DNA of 45,939 nucleotides from Cycloclasticus sp. symbiont of Bathymodiolus heckerae (GCA_002101235.1 LWTL01000107.1:1-45939), one strand, 5' to 3'; shown: positions 7,395 to 17,929, numbered from the stretch's first letter. Notes: generated by a model not told the origin, from the letters alone. A program made the numbers and translations.

Positions 7395-9381
7395 ACAATA
7401 AACAAGCCACCTGATGGCTTTTACTTAAAGCAATACTGTCTGGCTTTACTTGGCTGCATTGAGACATTACTTCGGCACAACGAGTATGGAAATGACAGCC
7501 TGTGGGCGGGTTACTGGGCGAAGGCATATTATCTGGTAGTTTTATCACTTCTTTGCCCGATGTTTCGTCCCATGATGGCACAGCATCAATCAACGCTTTT
7601 GTATAAGGGTGCGCAGGGTGGCTCAATATATCTTCAACCGTGCCCGTTTCAATAATACGACCTAAATACATAACGGCAACCGTATCTGCCAAATACGACA
7701 CGACAGACAGATCGTGCGTAATAAACAAGTAACTGAGCCCGTGCTCTTGCTGTAAACTTTTTAATAAATTCAACACCTGCGCCTGTACCGATACGTCTAA
7801 CGCACTCGTTGGTTCATCGCATACAATCACTGATGGGCTTACCGCTAAAGCCCGAGCAACACATAACCTCTGGCGTTGCCCACCAGAGAACTCATGCGGG
7901 TAGCGTAGCCTAACATCCGCACTCAGCCCTACTTTGCCCAATAACGCATCGCAACGCTCAGCAACGGCCTTATCATCCAGACGTGGATTTAGTGCACGTA
8001 ACCCCTCTTCCAGAATATCGCCAACAATCATCCGAGGATTCATTGATGAAAAAGGGTCTTGAAAAATAATTTGTAACTGCTCACGGTATGGCCGAAATTC
8101 TTGCTCTGTTAGCTTGGCAATATCACGCCCTTCATATTCAACCTCACCAGAAGTGACTGGCAGTAATCGCACCAATGCTTTTCCTAACGTAGTTTTACCA
8201 CAGCCCGATTCACCAACTAAGGCCATCGTCGTTCCTGCATGTAATTCAAAACTGACACCATCTACCGCTTTAACCTGCCCGACCGTACGTTTTAACAAGC
8301 CTTTTTTAATAGGGAAGTAAACTTCTAAATCTTTAACTCTTAACGTCGATTTCTGTTTAGCCGTAACCTGTAAATTAACTGGTTCGGGCTCGCTTTTCTC
8401 AATCGTAGTTAATTTATTAACATTTACACACCTAACTTCATGCTGCTGGCTCACCGTCTGCCATTGAATCTCTGACATTTCCAAACACGCCTCTTCTTTA
8501 TAAGCACAACGCTCATAAAACCGACAACCGCTGAATATTTCTGATAATTGTGGCACGCCACCGGGTAGCGTCTCTAGTACTTCATTGCGTTTCGCCATAT
8601 TCGGTACAGCAGCAAATAAACGTTGACTGTAGGGGTGCGCAGGATGACCAAAAAACTCATCTCGTGGTGCTATTTCCACCAATTGCCCTGCATACATCAC
8701 CGCAACCTTGTCGGCAATATCGGCCACAATGCCAAGATCATGGGTGATAATCCATAAAGACATTCCCAGCTCTCGTTGTAAGTCTTTTAATAACTCTAGT
8801 ATTTGTGCTTGTATGGTCACATCAAGCGCAGTTGTAGGCTCATCGGCAATTAATAAATCAGGTTCGTTTGCCAAGGCCATCGCAATCATTACACGCTGCC
8901 TCATGCCGCCAGACAATTGATGTGGGTACGATTCGTAGTGCTCTTCCGCATCAGGAATGCCCACCTGCTTGATAAGCTGAATAACTTTCTTCTTAACAAG
9001 ATGAGGTGACTGCACTTTATAAGAAAGAACCGCCTCTGCTATTTGCTCACCAATCGCCATAACAGGATTTAGCGAAGTCATTGGGTCTTGAAAAATCATT
9101 GAAATACGCGCACCACGAATATCTCGCATATCGCGTTCTGCCATACGGAGTAAATCAACACCGCCATACAACACCTTACCTGCTGTAATTTGCGCATTAC
9201 TGGGCAATAATCTTAATACGGATAAAGCAGACACCGACTTACCACAACCAGACTCGCCAACCAATGCAAACGTTTCGCCCTTAGCAATATCAAAGCTGAT
9301 GCCATCAACCGCTTTTATAGGCTTCTCTCCCGTATTAAATTGGGTTTTTAAACTCTGAACTGAAAGCAATACTTCAGGCAT
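7381..9381 (-). CDS. Peptide/nickel-type ABC transporter ATPase, two ATPase domains fused
   Basis: The 666-residue protein joins two OppD/OppF-type ATPases, as in YejF. Walker A motifs GESGCGKS lie at 42-49 and about 390-397, each followed by Q-loop FQDP, signature LSGG or FSGG, Walker B and ITHDL. Each half keeps the cysteine-bearing peptide-transporter C-terminal extension: C286, C292, C299 and C318 in the first, and [15 protein letters not shown] with a late Cys in the second. In related Dpp ATPases such cysteines hold an Fe-S cluster. It powers uptake through the two permeases encoded at 10246-12581. It starts 5 bases after serB and is the last gene of the run. Confidence 0.95.
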   Translation of the reverse strand: MPEVLLSVQSLKTQFNTGEKPIKAVDGISFDIAKGETFALVGESGCGKSVSALSVLRLLPSNAQITAGKVLYGGVDLLRMAERDMRDIRGARISMIFQDPMTSLNPVMAIGEQIAEAVLSYKVQSPHLVKKKVIQLIKQVGIPDAEEHYESYPHQLSGGMRQRVMIAMALANEPDLLIADEPTTALDVTIQAQILELLKDLQRELGMSLWIITHDLGIVADIADKVAVMYAGQLVEIAPRDEFFGHPAHPYSQRLFAAVPNMAKRNEVLETLPGGVPQLSEIFSGCRFYERCAYKEEACLEMSEIQWQTVSQQHEVRCVNVNKLTTIEKSEPEPVNLQVTAKQKSTLRVKDLEVYFPIKKGLLKRTVGQVKAVDGVSFELHAGTTMALVGESGCGKTTLGKALVRLLPVTSGEVEYEGRDIAKLTEQEFRPYREQLQIIFQDPFSSMNPRMIVGDILEEGLRALNPRLDDKAVAERCDALLGKVGLSADVRLRYPHEFSGGQRQRLCVARALAVSPSVIVCDEPTSALDVSVQAQVLNLLKSLQQEHGLSYLFITHDLSVVSYLADTVAVMYLGRIIETGTVEDILSHPAHPYTKALIDAVPSWDETSGKEVIKLPDNMPSPSNPPTGCHFHTRCAEVMSQCSQVKPDSIALSKSHQVACLLFKSE

Positions 9382-9386
9382 GTTGC

Positions 9387-10214
9387 TTAAACTTTCAGCA
9401 CGTCAATCACCGCATCTAAACCTGCCACGTTCAATTGAATATGCGTTTGTTCTTGCACCGTAGGTTTCGCATGGTAAGCGACACTTAACCCCGCAATATC
9501 CATCATTAACAAATCATTCGCCCCATCACCCATGGCAACAACTTGATGTGGCTCAATACCTAAATCATGTGACAACTTCAACAGTAATTCAGCTTTAGAC
9601 TGTGCACCAATAATGTCACCGTCGACGTTCCCTGTTAAACAGCCATTCTCTATGCCCAGCGTATTAGCTAATGTGTAATCTAAGCCCAATCTATCTTTCA
9701 ACTTATCGGTAAAAAAAGTAAAACCACCCGACACTAACGCTAATTTAATGCCCGACTCATGCAGATAGTTAATAAGGTTTTCTGCACCGGGGTTCAACTT
9801 TAGACGCTCGTCATAGACCCTTTGTAATTGCTCTACTGGTAAACCTTTTAATAAAGCTACTCGCTGCATCAAGGACGCTTCAAAATCTAATTCGCCTCGC
9901 ATAGCCGCCTCAGTAATTGCTGACACCTTCGACTTAATCCCCAGCATATCGGCAATTTCATCAATGCATTCTATTGAAATAAGAGTTGAGTCCATATCTG
10001 TTACTAGTAAACGAACCTGCCCTCCATCAAAGTTATCAGGAAGAATATTCACATCGCATTGTAATTGCTCTCGAATAACCGAAAGGTCAATATTTTTTGC
10101 TGATTGCAACGAGTAAAACCCGTCTTTATCTTCTGGGTCAGCACCAAAAACTGACGTCATTAACTCAAAGTCTTTGTTTGAAATATCACTTGTGTGAAAA
10201 ATATATTTATTCAT
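9387..10214 (-). CDS. serB: Phosphoserine phosphatase
   Basis: The enzyme removes phosphate from L-3-phosphoserine, the last step of serine synthesis. The HAD catalytic motif DMDST is at residues 73-77 (nucleophile D73, acid D75). The SGG motif follows at 162-164, K207 in QSKAEL, and GDGANDLLM with D230 and D234. The N-terminal 65 residues form a short ACT-like region. The total of 275 residues is slightly below E. coli SerB (322). It lies between a permease gene (31 bases) and the ATPase gene (5 bases) of the same transporter, an unusual location that suggests co-expression with peptide uptake. Confidence 0.96.
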   Translation of the reverse strand: MNKYIFHTSDISNKDFELMTSVFGADPEDKDGFYSLQSAKNIDLSVIREQLQCDVNILPDNFDGGQVRLLVTDMDSTLISIECIDEIADMLGIKSKVSAITEAAMRGELDFEASLMQRVALLKGLPVEQLQRVYDERLKLNPGAENLINYLHESGIKLALVSGGFTFFTDKLKDRLGLDYTLANTLGIENGCLTGNVDGDIIGAQSKAELLLKLSHDLGIEPHQVVAMGDGANDLLMMDIAGLSVAYHAKPTVQEQTHIQLNVAGLDAVIDVLKV

Positions 10215-10245
10215 TATATCAATAGGTTAAGAGTTAAAATTAATC

Positions 10246-11604
10246 TTATTTATTAAATCTTGGATCAAATGCGTCACGCACAACATCAGCAAATAAATTT
10301 GCCGCCAAAACCAGTGTAAACATAAAAATAAAAGCGGCCGTTAACGACCACCAAACAATCGGCTCACGTGCCATTTCAAGACGTGATGTATTAATCATAT
10401 TGCCCCAACTATAAGTTGACGGGTCAACACCAATATTAATATACGACAAAACAGCTTCCGCCAACACTAAGCCGCTAAAGTCCAATACCATTGTGATCAC
10501 AACCAAATGCATAACATTGGGTAGCACATGGCGTTTTAAGATCTGAACTTGACCAACACCCAATGCACGTGCTGACAGCACATAATCCATTTCACGAATT
10601 TTAAGCGTTTCAGCACGTAATAACCGGCACAGTCCTGTCCAAGAAGTAACACCCAATATCATGCACAGCAATAATAAACGCATATCAGCTCTATCTTCTA
10701 TTGTCGTGAATAACTCAGGGTTATTCGCCATATACACCTGTGCCATCAAAATAGCGGCGGCAATGAGTAACACGCCAGGAATAGAGCTAAGTGTTGTATA
10801 CAAATATTGGATGACATCATCCACCCAACCTCTAAAGAAACCAGCCATTAAGCCAAGAGTGATAGCGATGGGCAACATAACAATGGTCGTTAATACACCG
10901 ATCACCAGACCCGTTCTAATGCTTTTTACCGCCTGATAAAGAACATCCTCGCCAACTTTGTCTGTACCTAGAATATGGTAATAAGGTGCTAGCGCTGATA
11001 ACGCTCCCAGTATTAAGAAAATGGCTAATAACGTTAACGAACACACCCGTATGCCACTAGGCTTTTTCAAGTAACAAGAAGCCTTTGTTATAAAAAGTAA
11101 CATCAGCATTAAAACAAGCCAGGTTAGCAGGCCGTAGCTAAGACCTTTAAATACTTTTGCAAGAATATCTCCGCCCCTTTCTTCTACTGGCTGAAATAAA
11201 TGAGCCCCTCCATATACAAGCCTCGGGTAAATCCATTGGGTATCTCCCGACTCATTTACAGTCATCTCTTTAGCGTACAAGGTATGCGCAAAGGGTTCTG
11301 AATATGTTTTCTCAGTATTGACCCTTAACGGCGTCAACATGATGTCCAATAAACTAAGTGTTTCTGTATAGTCGCTACGCTCCCCACTAGCCAACTCTTT
11401 ATTCTGCTGAATACGTGTTGAGTCAAGCACACCGATTAAAATAAATACCAGTAATACCGTTAACGAAACAACACCAACCTTACTCTCAAAAACCTTTTTC
11501 CACGGACGAGCGGCATGCTCTTTTTTACTTGTTTTCCAAGCCGCTAAAGCACTACCAAAAACGAGCGCAAAAACAGCTATATCTGTCCACAATAGCGTCA
11601 GCAT
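10246..11604 (-). CDS. Peptide-type ABC transporter permease, DppC/YejE-like
   Basis: This is the second inner-membrane permease of the importer. The C-terminal 250 residues hold the permease core with the EAA loop (YVLSARALGVGQVQILKRH) that contacts the ATPase, and the typical SYINIGVDPSTYSWGNMI segment. At 452 residues it is longer than usual (about 300). The extra N-terminal 170 residues contain two hydrophobic helices near the start, a periplasmic stretch and another helix, resembling an enlarged version of the OppC N-terminal domain. The start codon abuts the stop of the upstream permease, implying translational coupling. Confidence 0.93.
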   Translation of the reverse strand: MLTLLWTDIAVFALVFGSALAAWKTSKKEHAARPWKKVFESKVGVVSLTVLLVFILIGVLDSTRIQQNKELASGERSDYTETLSLLDIMLTPLRVNTEKTYSEPFAHTLYAKEMTVNESGDTQWIYPRLVYGGAHLFQPVEERGGDILAKVFKGLSYGLLTWLVLMLMLLFITKASCYLKKPSGIRVCSLTLLAIFLILGALSALAPYYHILGTDKVGEDVLYQAVKSIRTGLVIGVLTTIVMLPIAITLGLMAGFFRGWVDDVIQYLYTTLSSIPGVLLIAAAILMAQVYMANNPELFTTIEDRADMRLLLLCMILGVTSWTGLCRLLRAETLKIREMDYVLSARALGVGQVQILKRHVLPNVMHLVVITMVLDFSGLVLAEAVLSYINIGVDPSTYSWGNMINTSRLEMAREPIVWWSLTAAFIFMFTLVLAANLFADVVRDAFDPRFNK

Positions 11605-12581
11605 TAATCTAGCCTCACTCGCGGGTCTACCAATGTGTATGAAATATCCGTTAACAACAAACCAATAATGTATAAAAACGAACCTAAAAAAACCATGGAG
11701 CGAACAATGGCGAAATCCTGACTACTGATCGCATCAATGGTGTAGCTACCCAAACCGGGTATACCAAAAAATGATTCGGTTATTAAGCTACCCATAAACA
11801 ACAATGGAAGAATAACCACAATACCCGTCAATATTGGGATCATCGCGTTTTTTAACACGTGTTTAAATAGAACTTGAAGGTCAGACAAGCCTTTTGCTTT
11901 TGCGGTTCTCACGTAGTCTTTGGCAGACTCTTCCAAAAATAACGTTCTGTACCAACGCACACCCGAGCCAAGCCCGCCTACCACGCCAATAAGAACCGGT
12001 AAGATAATGAACCTAAACGCGTCTAATCCTGGCGCATAACCAGAGATGGGCGTTAAAGCGAGTAATTTACCAATAAAATACTGCCCAGCAATAATATAAA
12101 AAAGCCCCGAAATAGACATTAAAGCAATACAAATAAACAAGCCGCCAAACTCTAGAAACGTCGATCGGTAAAAAATCAGCAACAAGGCAAAGGTTATATT
12201 AGTCAACACACCAAAAATAAGTGACGGAATAGCAATTGCTAAACTTGGCCACATCCGTTGAGAAATATCCGCAACAATATCTCGACCGTTATCTGAGATA
12301 CCCAAATCAAACGCAAATAAGCTCATCGACTTTTTAAAGAAAATAGTTTTTGAAGCCTGTTCGAAACCTAACGCCCCATCATTCCACAATAAAGGTAGAT
12401 CGTACCCACGCTGCTGCTTCCAGTTATCAACTGCTGCTTGAGATACGTGCTTATCCCCTAATTGCATACGCGCCATATCGTCCGGCGTATTAACAACAAA
12501 AAACAACACGAAAGTAAGAATGTTCACACCAAGTAGCACAGGCAGAACATACAGTAAGCGGCGGATAATATAGTTAATCAT
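11604..12581 (-). CDS. Peptide-type ABC transporter permease, DppB/YejB-like
   Basis: This 325-residue membrane protein is the first permease subunit of the importer. It starts with the characteristic MINYIIRRLLYVLPVLLGVN helix. A long periplasmic loop follows, then five more membrane helices with the EAA loop EESAKDYVRTAKAKGLSDLQ, and it ends in the family signature YTLVDPRVRLD. Its ATG overlaps the TGA of the binding-protein gene (4-base overlap) and its stop touches the next permease gene. Confidence 0.95.
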   Translation of the reverse strand: MINYIIRRLLYVLPVLLGVNILTFVLFFVVNTPDDMARMQLGDKHVSQAAVDNWKQQRGYDLPLLWNDGALGFEQASKTIFFKKSMSLFAFDLGISDNGRDIVADISQRMWPSLAIAIPSLIFGVLTNITFALLLIFYRSTFLEFGGLFICIALMSISGLFYIIAGQYFIGKLLALTPISGYAPGLDAFRFIILPVLIGVVGGLGSGVRWYRTLFLEESAKDYVRTAKAKGLSDLQVLFKHVLKNAMIPILTGIVVILPLLFMGSLITESFFGIPGLGSYTIDAISSQDFAIVRSMVFLGSFLYIIGLLLTDISYTLVDPRVRLD

Positions 12582-14713
12582 AAGGCCTTCGCGCGCTCAA
12601 TCCGTCGATAAATAAGATAGGCTGGCAATACTAAACAGGCCAATAAGAACAAAACAAATACAAGGGGCCAAAAAACTGGCTTATTCCATTTGGCTTGATA
12701 AGCCTTGCGCAACTCAGCATCAACATTAATGTACTTAGTTTTATTATTCGCCATCAAATTAGGATACGAATTTTTATACCATGCATGGTGCAGAGAAAAA
12801 GCTTTTGGATGGAAACCCCATAGCCACGGTACATCTTGTTGAGTTATCACTAACATATCTTTGATAATTTCTTGACGTTTTGGCGTATTTTCCATCGTAC
12901 TCATTTGTTCAAATAAAGCGTCAAATTGAGCGTTTTGATAATTCGCGGCATTCTCACCACCATAAACCGCTTTTGCATTTTTCCCATACAGCAGAAACAA
13001 AAAGTTCTCAGGGTCTGGGTAATCGGCATTCCAGCCCCACATAAACATTTGCGCACTACCGTTGCGCATTTTCTCTTGGAAACGATTGTAATCTGTTCCT
13101 CTGATGACCAACTTTATATTCAATTTATTAAACTGCTTGCGCAACCAATTTAGGCGAGCTTTACTATCAGGGCCGCTGTCCATCGTATCGAAATACAACA
13201 CTAAGGGCTGACCTGTTTGCGGGTCTATGCCATGACTGTAACCAGCTTCAGTCAATAATTCTGCCGCCTCATCAGCTGAACGCCTAACAAGGCTATCATT
13301 TTCTTCGTAAACAATTCTATTAACCCCCTCTTCACCTGTTATATGGCCAAAAATACCGGGAGGTATAATGCTCTGCGCAACCACACCACGCCCATTTTGA
13401 AAAATGGATATGTATTCCTCATAATCGACCACAATAGAAATAGCCTGACGTAATTTTTTAGCTTTGTCAGAATAACCGCCGATCACTTCATCTAGCATAT
13501 TAAAACCGAGGTAATAACTTGATGTTGTAACAGCTGTTTGTAAGCCTATTCCTCGTTCCACCATATCATCGGTTAAACCCACATCACCGCCCGCCGAAAA
13601 ACTGACCGCTTGATCAAAACTATCCGAGCTAATACCCGATACATCGTAATAGCCTTGCAAAAATTTATTCCAATAGGGAATACTTTCTTTTTCTAAAGAA
13701 AAAATAACTTTATCTGTTAATGGCAGGGTTTTCCCTGCATCCACTAATAAGCCCTGCTGCCGCATATTTTCATCGGCTTCGTATGGGTAAACATCCGCAT
13801 GGAAATTCGGATTTTTAACTAACACCATTCGCCTGTTTGGATTATTTTCATGTAAAAAATAAGGACCCGTTCCTACTGGAAACCAATCTAAAGTCATATT
13901 TTTTTTGACCAAAACAGGATTCGCATAAAATTCATCGGCCTCCCAAGGCATGGGAGCAAAAAACGGCATGGCTAACCAGTTAATAAACTGAGGATACTTT
14001 CCTTTTATTCGAATCGTAAAGTGTGTGTCATCTATTTTCTTGAGCCCTTGCATACGCTCAGATTGTAGTCGCTGAGTTTTGCGTAACGCAGGGAACTGTT
14101 TGGACAACGCTGATTGCTTACTCGAATACTCACTAAAGCCAACAATATAGTTTGCCATTAAACCAGCTATAGGGGATTGTGTTGCGGGGTCTGCTAAACG
14201 TTTTATTTGGTATATAAAGTCATCGGCAGTCAACTCGCGCGTTGCCATAGGTAAGTCATATAATGATTTCCCATCCCATATTGCTGGAAGCTCTTTGTGC
14301 AACGGTAACGTAAAACTGGGATGAGGCTGAAATTTTGTTCCTGCTTTAATTTCAATATTGTATTCACTAAAGGCAATATCTTTATCCGAAGCTGACTGCT
14401 CTAAAAGCTCACCTTTTACATCGTAATAATGCACTGACGGCATAAACTTAGCTAGCAACGGCTCTAACTGGTAAGGGCGTTTTAAATAATGATATTGGAA
14501 AAGCGGCTCGTAGACCTGTGCAATGATTGCATATTCATTCGAGCTATAAGCCCTAGCTGGATCTAAATGTTTAGGACGTTCTGAAAAAGAGGAGTAAATG
14601 ACTTTATTCATTCCCTCATCGACTACATAAGGATTATTTAAAGCACCCTCTGTGCATGCCGTTAGGAACAATAAAAACAAAATTAAACTCAGTGTATTAA
14701 CGGCTTTAATCAC
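12578..14713 (-). CDS. Family 5 extracellular solute-binding protein with lipid and C-terminal membrane anchors
   Basis: The protein captures a peptide or similar solute for the two permeases that follow. A signal peptide ends in the lipobox LTAC with C20 as the lipidated residue. The SBP_bac_5 fold fills residues 40-670, with recognisable blocks such as WFPVGTGPYFL and MFMWGWNADYPDPENFL. At 711 residues it is longer than typical DppA (535) or YejA (604). The last 35 residues contain a strong hydrophobic helix (about 684-702) followed by YRRIERAKAL, a second anchor that ordinary binding proteins lack. It follows the symporter gene by 15 bases. Confidence 0.93.
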   Translation of the reverse strand: MIKAVNTLSLILFLLFLTACTEGALNNPYVVDEGMNKVIYSSFSERPKHLDPARAYSSNEYAIIAQVYEPLFQYHYLKRPYQLEPLLAKFMPSVHYYDVKGELLEQSASDKDIAFSEYNIEIKAGTKFQPHPSFTLPLHKELPAIWDGKSLYDLPMATRELTADDFIYQIKRLADPATQSPIAGLMANYIVGFSEYSSKQSALSKQFPALRKTQRLQSERMQGLKKIDDTHFTIRIKGKYPQFINWLAMPFFAPMPWEADEFYANPVLVKKNMTLDWFPVGTGPYFLHENNPNRRMVLVKNPNFHADVYPYEADENMRQQGLLVDAGKTLPLTDKVIFSLEKESIPYWNKFLQGYYDVSGISSDSFDQAVSFSAGGDVGLTDDMVERGIGLQTAVTTSSYYLGFNMLDEVIGGYSDKAKKLRQAISIVVDYEEYISIFQNGRGVVAQSIIPPGIFGHITGEEGVNRIVYEENDSLVRRSADEAAELLTEAGYSHGIDPQTGQPLVLYFDTMDSGPDSKARLNWLRKQFNKLNIKLVIRGTDYNRFQEKMRNGSAQMFMWGWNADYPDPENFLFLLYGKNAKAVYGGENAANYQNAQFDALFEQMSTMENTPKRQEIIKDMLVITQQDVPWLWGFHPKAFSLHHAWYKNSYPNLMANNKTKYINVDAELRKAYQAKWNKPVFWPLVFVLFLLACLVLPAYLIYRRIERAKAL

Positions 14714-14728
14714 ACATATCTCTTTAAA

Positions 14729-15991
14729 TTAATTTGAGCGTAGAATTTGATCCTCTCCCTCACTACGGGCAATAATAACAGCACCGCAAGAGTCACTAAA
14801 GACGTTAACACTCGTCCTACACATATCAAGCACACGATCTACCGCAAGGATTAAACCAATCCCCTCTAACGGCAAGCCTATCGTCGTTAATATAATGCTA
14901 ATAGCCACTAAGCTGGCTGCTGGAATACCCGCAACACCAATAGAGGTTACTAGCGCTGTTATAACGATAAGGAACTGCTCCGTAAAGCCCAAGCTCAAAC
15001 CATACGCCTGTGCGATAAACATAGCTGCAACACATTCATACAACGCAGTACCGTCCATATTTATGGTTGCACCTAACGGTAAAACAAAACTGCTGGTGCG
15101 GTTTGAAACACCAGCGTTTTTTTCAACACACTCAAGAGTAATTGGCAATGTAGCCGATGAGGAACTCGTGGAGAACGAGGTTAGTAAGGCAGGAGTCATC
15201 GCCTTGTAATGACGTAACGGCTTCACCTTCCCCAAATATTTTAATGCCATCGGCATCACACCAAACATATGAATAGCTAGAGCAAACAAAACCGTGAAGA
15301 AGAAATAAGCAAGTGGTAGAAAAGCCGCTAAACCCGTCGCAGCAACAACTTTTGCAACAAGGCCAAACACACCTATTGGTGCAAATTTCATAACCCAATC
15401 AGTCATTTTCATCATGACATCAAGAACAGCGTTCCAAAAAGTAAGTAAAACAACTTTTCTTTCTTTTGCTATTTGTGTCAAAAAGTAACCGAAAAGCAAC
15501 CCAAAGAAAATAAGGCCTAGCATTTGGCCATTTGCTGCTGCTTCAACTATATTGGTCGGCACCATACGCAAGAAAATGCCAGTCAGGTCACCTGCTCCTT
15601 TGCCTTCAACTTTCGAAACAATATCGCTGATATCTTCGGTCAAACCCACTCGATCCCGTACAGGTTCACCATCAATAATGCCTGGTTCGACAAGGTTAAC
15701 GAGTAACAAACCAATTAAGATAGCTACGACGCTCGTTGAGAGGTAATACATTATGGTTTTTCCACCTAGGCGCCCCAAACCACCTAAGCTACCCATATTA
15801 CCAATGCCACAAATAATGGATGAAAAAATGAGTGGAACAATCAGCATTTTTAAAGCATTCAAAAACAAAGTGCCTAAAAACACATATGCATCGTAAAACT
15901 TAAATGAGCCTATGCCCGCTGTTTCACCTGTCGCAATACCAGCAACAACAGCAAGACCAATTGCTATAAAAATTTGCCAGTGAAGTTTCAT
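14729..15991 (-). CDS. Dicarboxylate/amino acid:cation symporter (DAACS family)
   Basis: The 420-residue inner-membrane carrier belongs to the glutamate/aspartate/C4-dicarboxylate family (GltP, GltT, DctA). The serine-rich hairpin SFSTSSSSATLPITLE and the NMDGTALYE motif that form the substrate and cation sites are present, and the C-terminal LDMCRTSVNVFSD segment carries the conserved Asp and Arg-containing helix 8. Eight helices and two hairpins can be followed. The substrate is most likely glutamate, aspartate or a dicarboxylate. It is 6 bases after ppiD and 15 bases before the binding-protein gene. Confidence 0.95.
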   Translation of the reverse strand: MKLHWQIFIAIGLAVVAGIATGETAGIGSFKFYDAYVFLGTLFLNALKMLIVPLIFSSIICGIGNMGSLGGLGRLGGKTIMYYLSTSVVAILIGLLLVNLVEPGIIDGEPVRDRVGLTEDISDIVSKVEGKGAGDLTGIFLRMVPTNIVEAAANGQMLGLIFFGLLFGYFLTQIAKERKVVLLTFWNAVLDVMMKMTDWVMKFAPIGVFGLVAKVVAATGLAAFLPLAYFFFTVLFALAIHMFGVMPMALKYLGKVKPLRHYKAMTPALLTSFSTSSSSATLPITLECVEKNAGVSNRTSSFVLPLGATINMDGTALYECVAAMFIAQAYGLSLGFTEQFLIVITALVTSIGVAGIPAASLVAISIILTTIGLPLEGIGLILAVDRVLDMCRTSVNVFSDSCGAVIIARSEGEDQILRSN

Positions 15992-15997
15992 CGTTAA

Positions 15998-17905
15998 TTA
16001 CTCAGGTTTGTTAGCAAAAACAACTTCAGCATTAACGCTCAAATTGGCCAACGAAGCAGCTAATGTAACCTCTCCTGTTAGCCTTGCTAAAAATTTCTTA
16101 AATGAGTCTCGTGAAGCATCTCTAATATCAGCCTTTTTACCATCTGTTATTTTGCTTAACTCTATAATCGCAACATCTCCGTTGCTGAATGTACTTTTCT
16201 TGAACGATGCCCCCTTGTCTGATGGGTGCGACATACTAAAAGCATCTTTCAATAACTCAGCCGGTGCTGACTTATCAGTTCGGGTAACTGAGCCTACATC
16301 TTGTAAAATAAGGCCATCTAAATCAGCGAGTTCTTTAATAGAAACTCCTGTCTTCACCTTGGCCAACATGCCATCCATTTTCTCACTCAGAACATTAGCC
16401 GCTTTAGCTGTTTTAACCGATAGCTCCACTGCTCCCTTTACAGACTCTAATGGCATGAGACTCTCGGGCTTGTGCTCTTTTATACGTAAAACAATAAAAT
16501 GTTCGGCTCCAACTTCAATCGCATCGCTGTTATTCCCAGCGAGCACATCTTCATTAAACGTTGCGTGACGCACCTCATCAAATATAGCAATACCTTCACC
16601 CGCTTTCGCTGTAACATTCGATTGCTGTTCAATAGACAGACCTAGTTCATCAACTAAAGGACTTAGAGAGTCTGGGTTTTCAAAACTTAATTCAGCGAAA
16701 CGCTCAGCCATTTGGTAAAACTTTTCACCGGCTATATTAGTCGTCAATAACTCTCTTACTTTTTCTTCAACTTCATCAAAAGGCTTAACTTTATCATCTT
16801 CCTTTTTAGTTAACTTAATGATTTGAAAACCATAAATAGTCTGAATAACCTCACTCACATCACCCTCTTGCAAAGAAGCCAGAGTTTCTTCAAATTTTTC
16901 ACCCATCATGCCTTCAGAGATAATACCTAAATCACCACCTACTTTCGCAGAACCGATGTCTTCCGAAAACTCTTTTGCTAAAGAAGCAAAACTCTCACCT
17001 TTTTTAATACGGCTTAAAATACTTTCTGCTTCCGCCCTTTTCTTTTCTGATTCAACTTCAATGGTCCCTTCAGGCGAATCAAAGAGTATATGGCTTACCC
17101 TACGCTGTCCTAGTGCAGTAAAGGATTGCTGTTCACTTTCATAAAAGGCCAAAAGCTCATCGTTTGAAGGTTTAATGTCTAACATTAAGTTAGCTAAACT
17201 TAACTCTACATAAGAAATTTCAGCCTGTTCGGCTATTTTATAAAGGTGCTCGTTTTGAGCATAATTTTTACTAATTTCCTCATCACTCACTGACATATCA
17301 TTCAAAATTGAGGACACTGATAATGAAAGGTAGCGGATGTCTCGTGTTTGATTGTTTAAACGATAAAAATCGTCTATTTCACTATCATCAACCAATGTGG
17401 TATCAACAATAGAACCTATAAATTGATCTCTTTCAATGCCTGACTTTATGTTTTGTACAAAAGCTTCTGTCGTTAAACCACGAGCTTGAAGAAATTGTTC
17501 ATATATTGCTTTATCAAACTGCCCCTCTTTTTGAAAAACATCCAATTTAGCAATGACATCTAAAATGGCAGCATTTGACGCAATATAGCCATCATTATCA
17601 ACTGTATGAAGAAGTAGTCGTTCTTGGACTAAACGATTGAGAGCTTCCTGGCGAACAGCTTCTTCTTGAAACATATCAGGTGAATATTGATCAGCATATT
17701 GCCTTTTTAATTCATTAACGCGCTGCTGATAAGCTCTGTTTAAATCTGCTTGATAAATTTCATAACCAGCAACTTCTGCTACCGGTGCCTCAGAGCCACC
17801 GCTGGTGTAGTTCTGCAACCCAAATAAGGCAAATGGTATCGAAATCATAATCAAAATAACAATTCCCAACCAACCTTTAACATGTGTTCTTAATTTATCT
17901 AACAT
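15998..17905 (-). CDS. ppiD: Peptidyl-prolyl isomerase/chaperone PpiD
   Basis: PpiD is an inner-membrane-anchored periplasmic chaperone that works near the Sec translocon on newly exported proteins. The 635 residues begin with a short cytoplasmic tail and one membrane helix (about 13-30), then a SurA_N-like chaperone region. A parvulin (rotamase) domain spans about 265-365, recognisable by RRVSHILF, FASLAKEFSED, GGDLGIISEG and YGFQIIKL. A long C-terminal region follows. It lies after hupB and two tRNA genes, the same order as in Pseudomonas, and heads a seven-gene co-directional run. Confidence 0.96.
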   Translation of the reverse strand: MLDKLRTHVKGWLGIVILIMISIPFALFGLQNYTSGGSEAPVAEVAGYEIYQADLNRAYQQRVNELKRQYADQYSPDMFQEEAVRQEALNRLVQERLLLHTVDNDGYIASNAAILDVIAKLDVFQKEGQFDKAIYEQFLQARGLTTEAFVQNIKSGIERDQFIGSIVDTTLVDDSEIDDFYRLNNQTRDIRYLSLSVSSILNDMSVSDEEISKNYAQNEHLYKIAEQAEISYVELSLANLMLDIKPSNDELLAFYESEQQSFTALGQRRVSHILFDSPEGTIEVESEKKRAEAESILSRIKKGESFASLAKEFSEDIGSAKVGGDLGIISEGMMGEKFEETLASLQEGDVSEVIQTIYGFQIIKLTKKEDDKVKPFDEVEEKVRELLTTNIAGEKFYQMAERFAELSFENPDSLSPLVDELGLSIEQQSNVTAKAGEGIAIFDEVRHATFNEDVLAGNNSDAIEVGAEHFIVLRIKEHKPESLMPLESVKGAVELSVKTAKAANVLSEKMDGMLAKVKTGVSIKELADLDGLILQDVGSVTRTDKSAPAELLKDAFSMSHPSDKGASFKKSTFSNGDVAIIELSKITDGKKADIRDASRDSFKKFLARLTGEVTLAASLANLSVNAEVVFANKPE

Positions 17906-17929
17906 AGCAATAACCTAATTCAAAAATTT

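Noticed and set aside
16008..16568. A 186-codon open frame on the plus strand
   Set aside because: It is antisense to ppiD, has no recognisable domain or ribosome site, and ppiD is clearly real.
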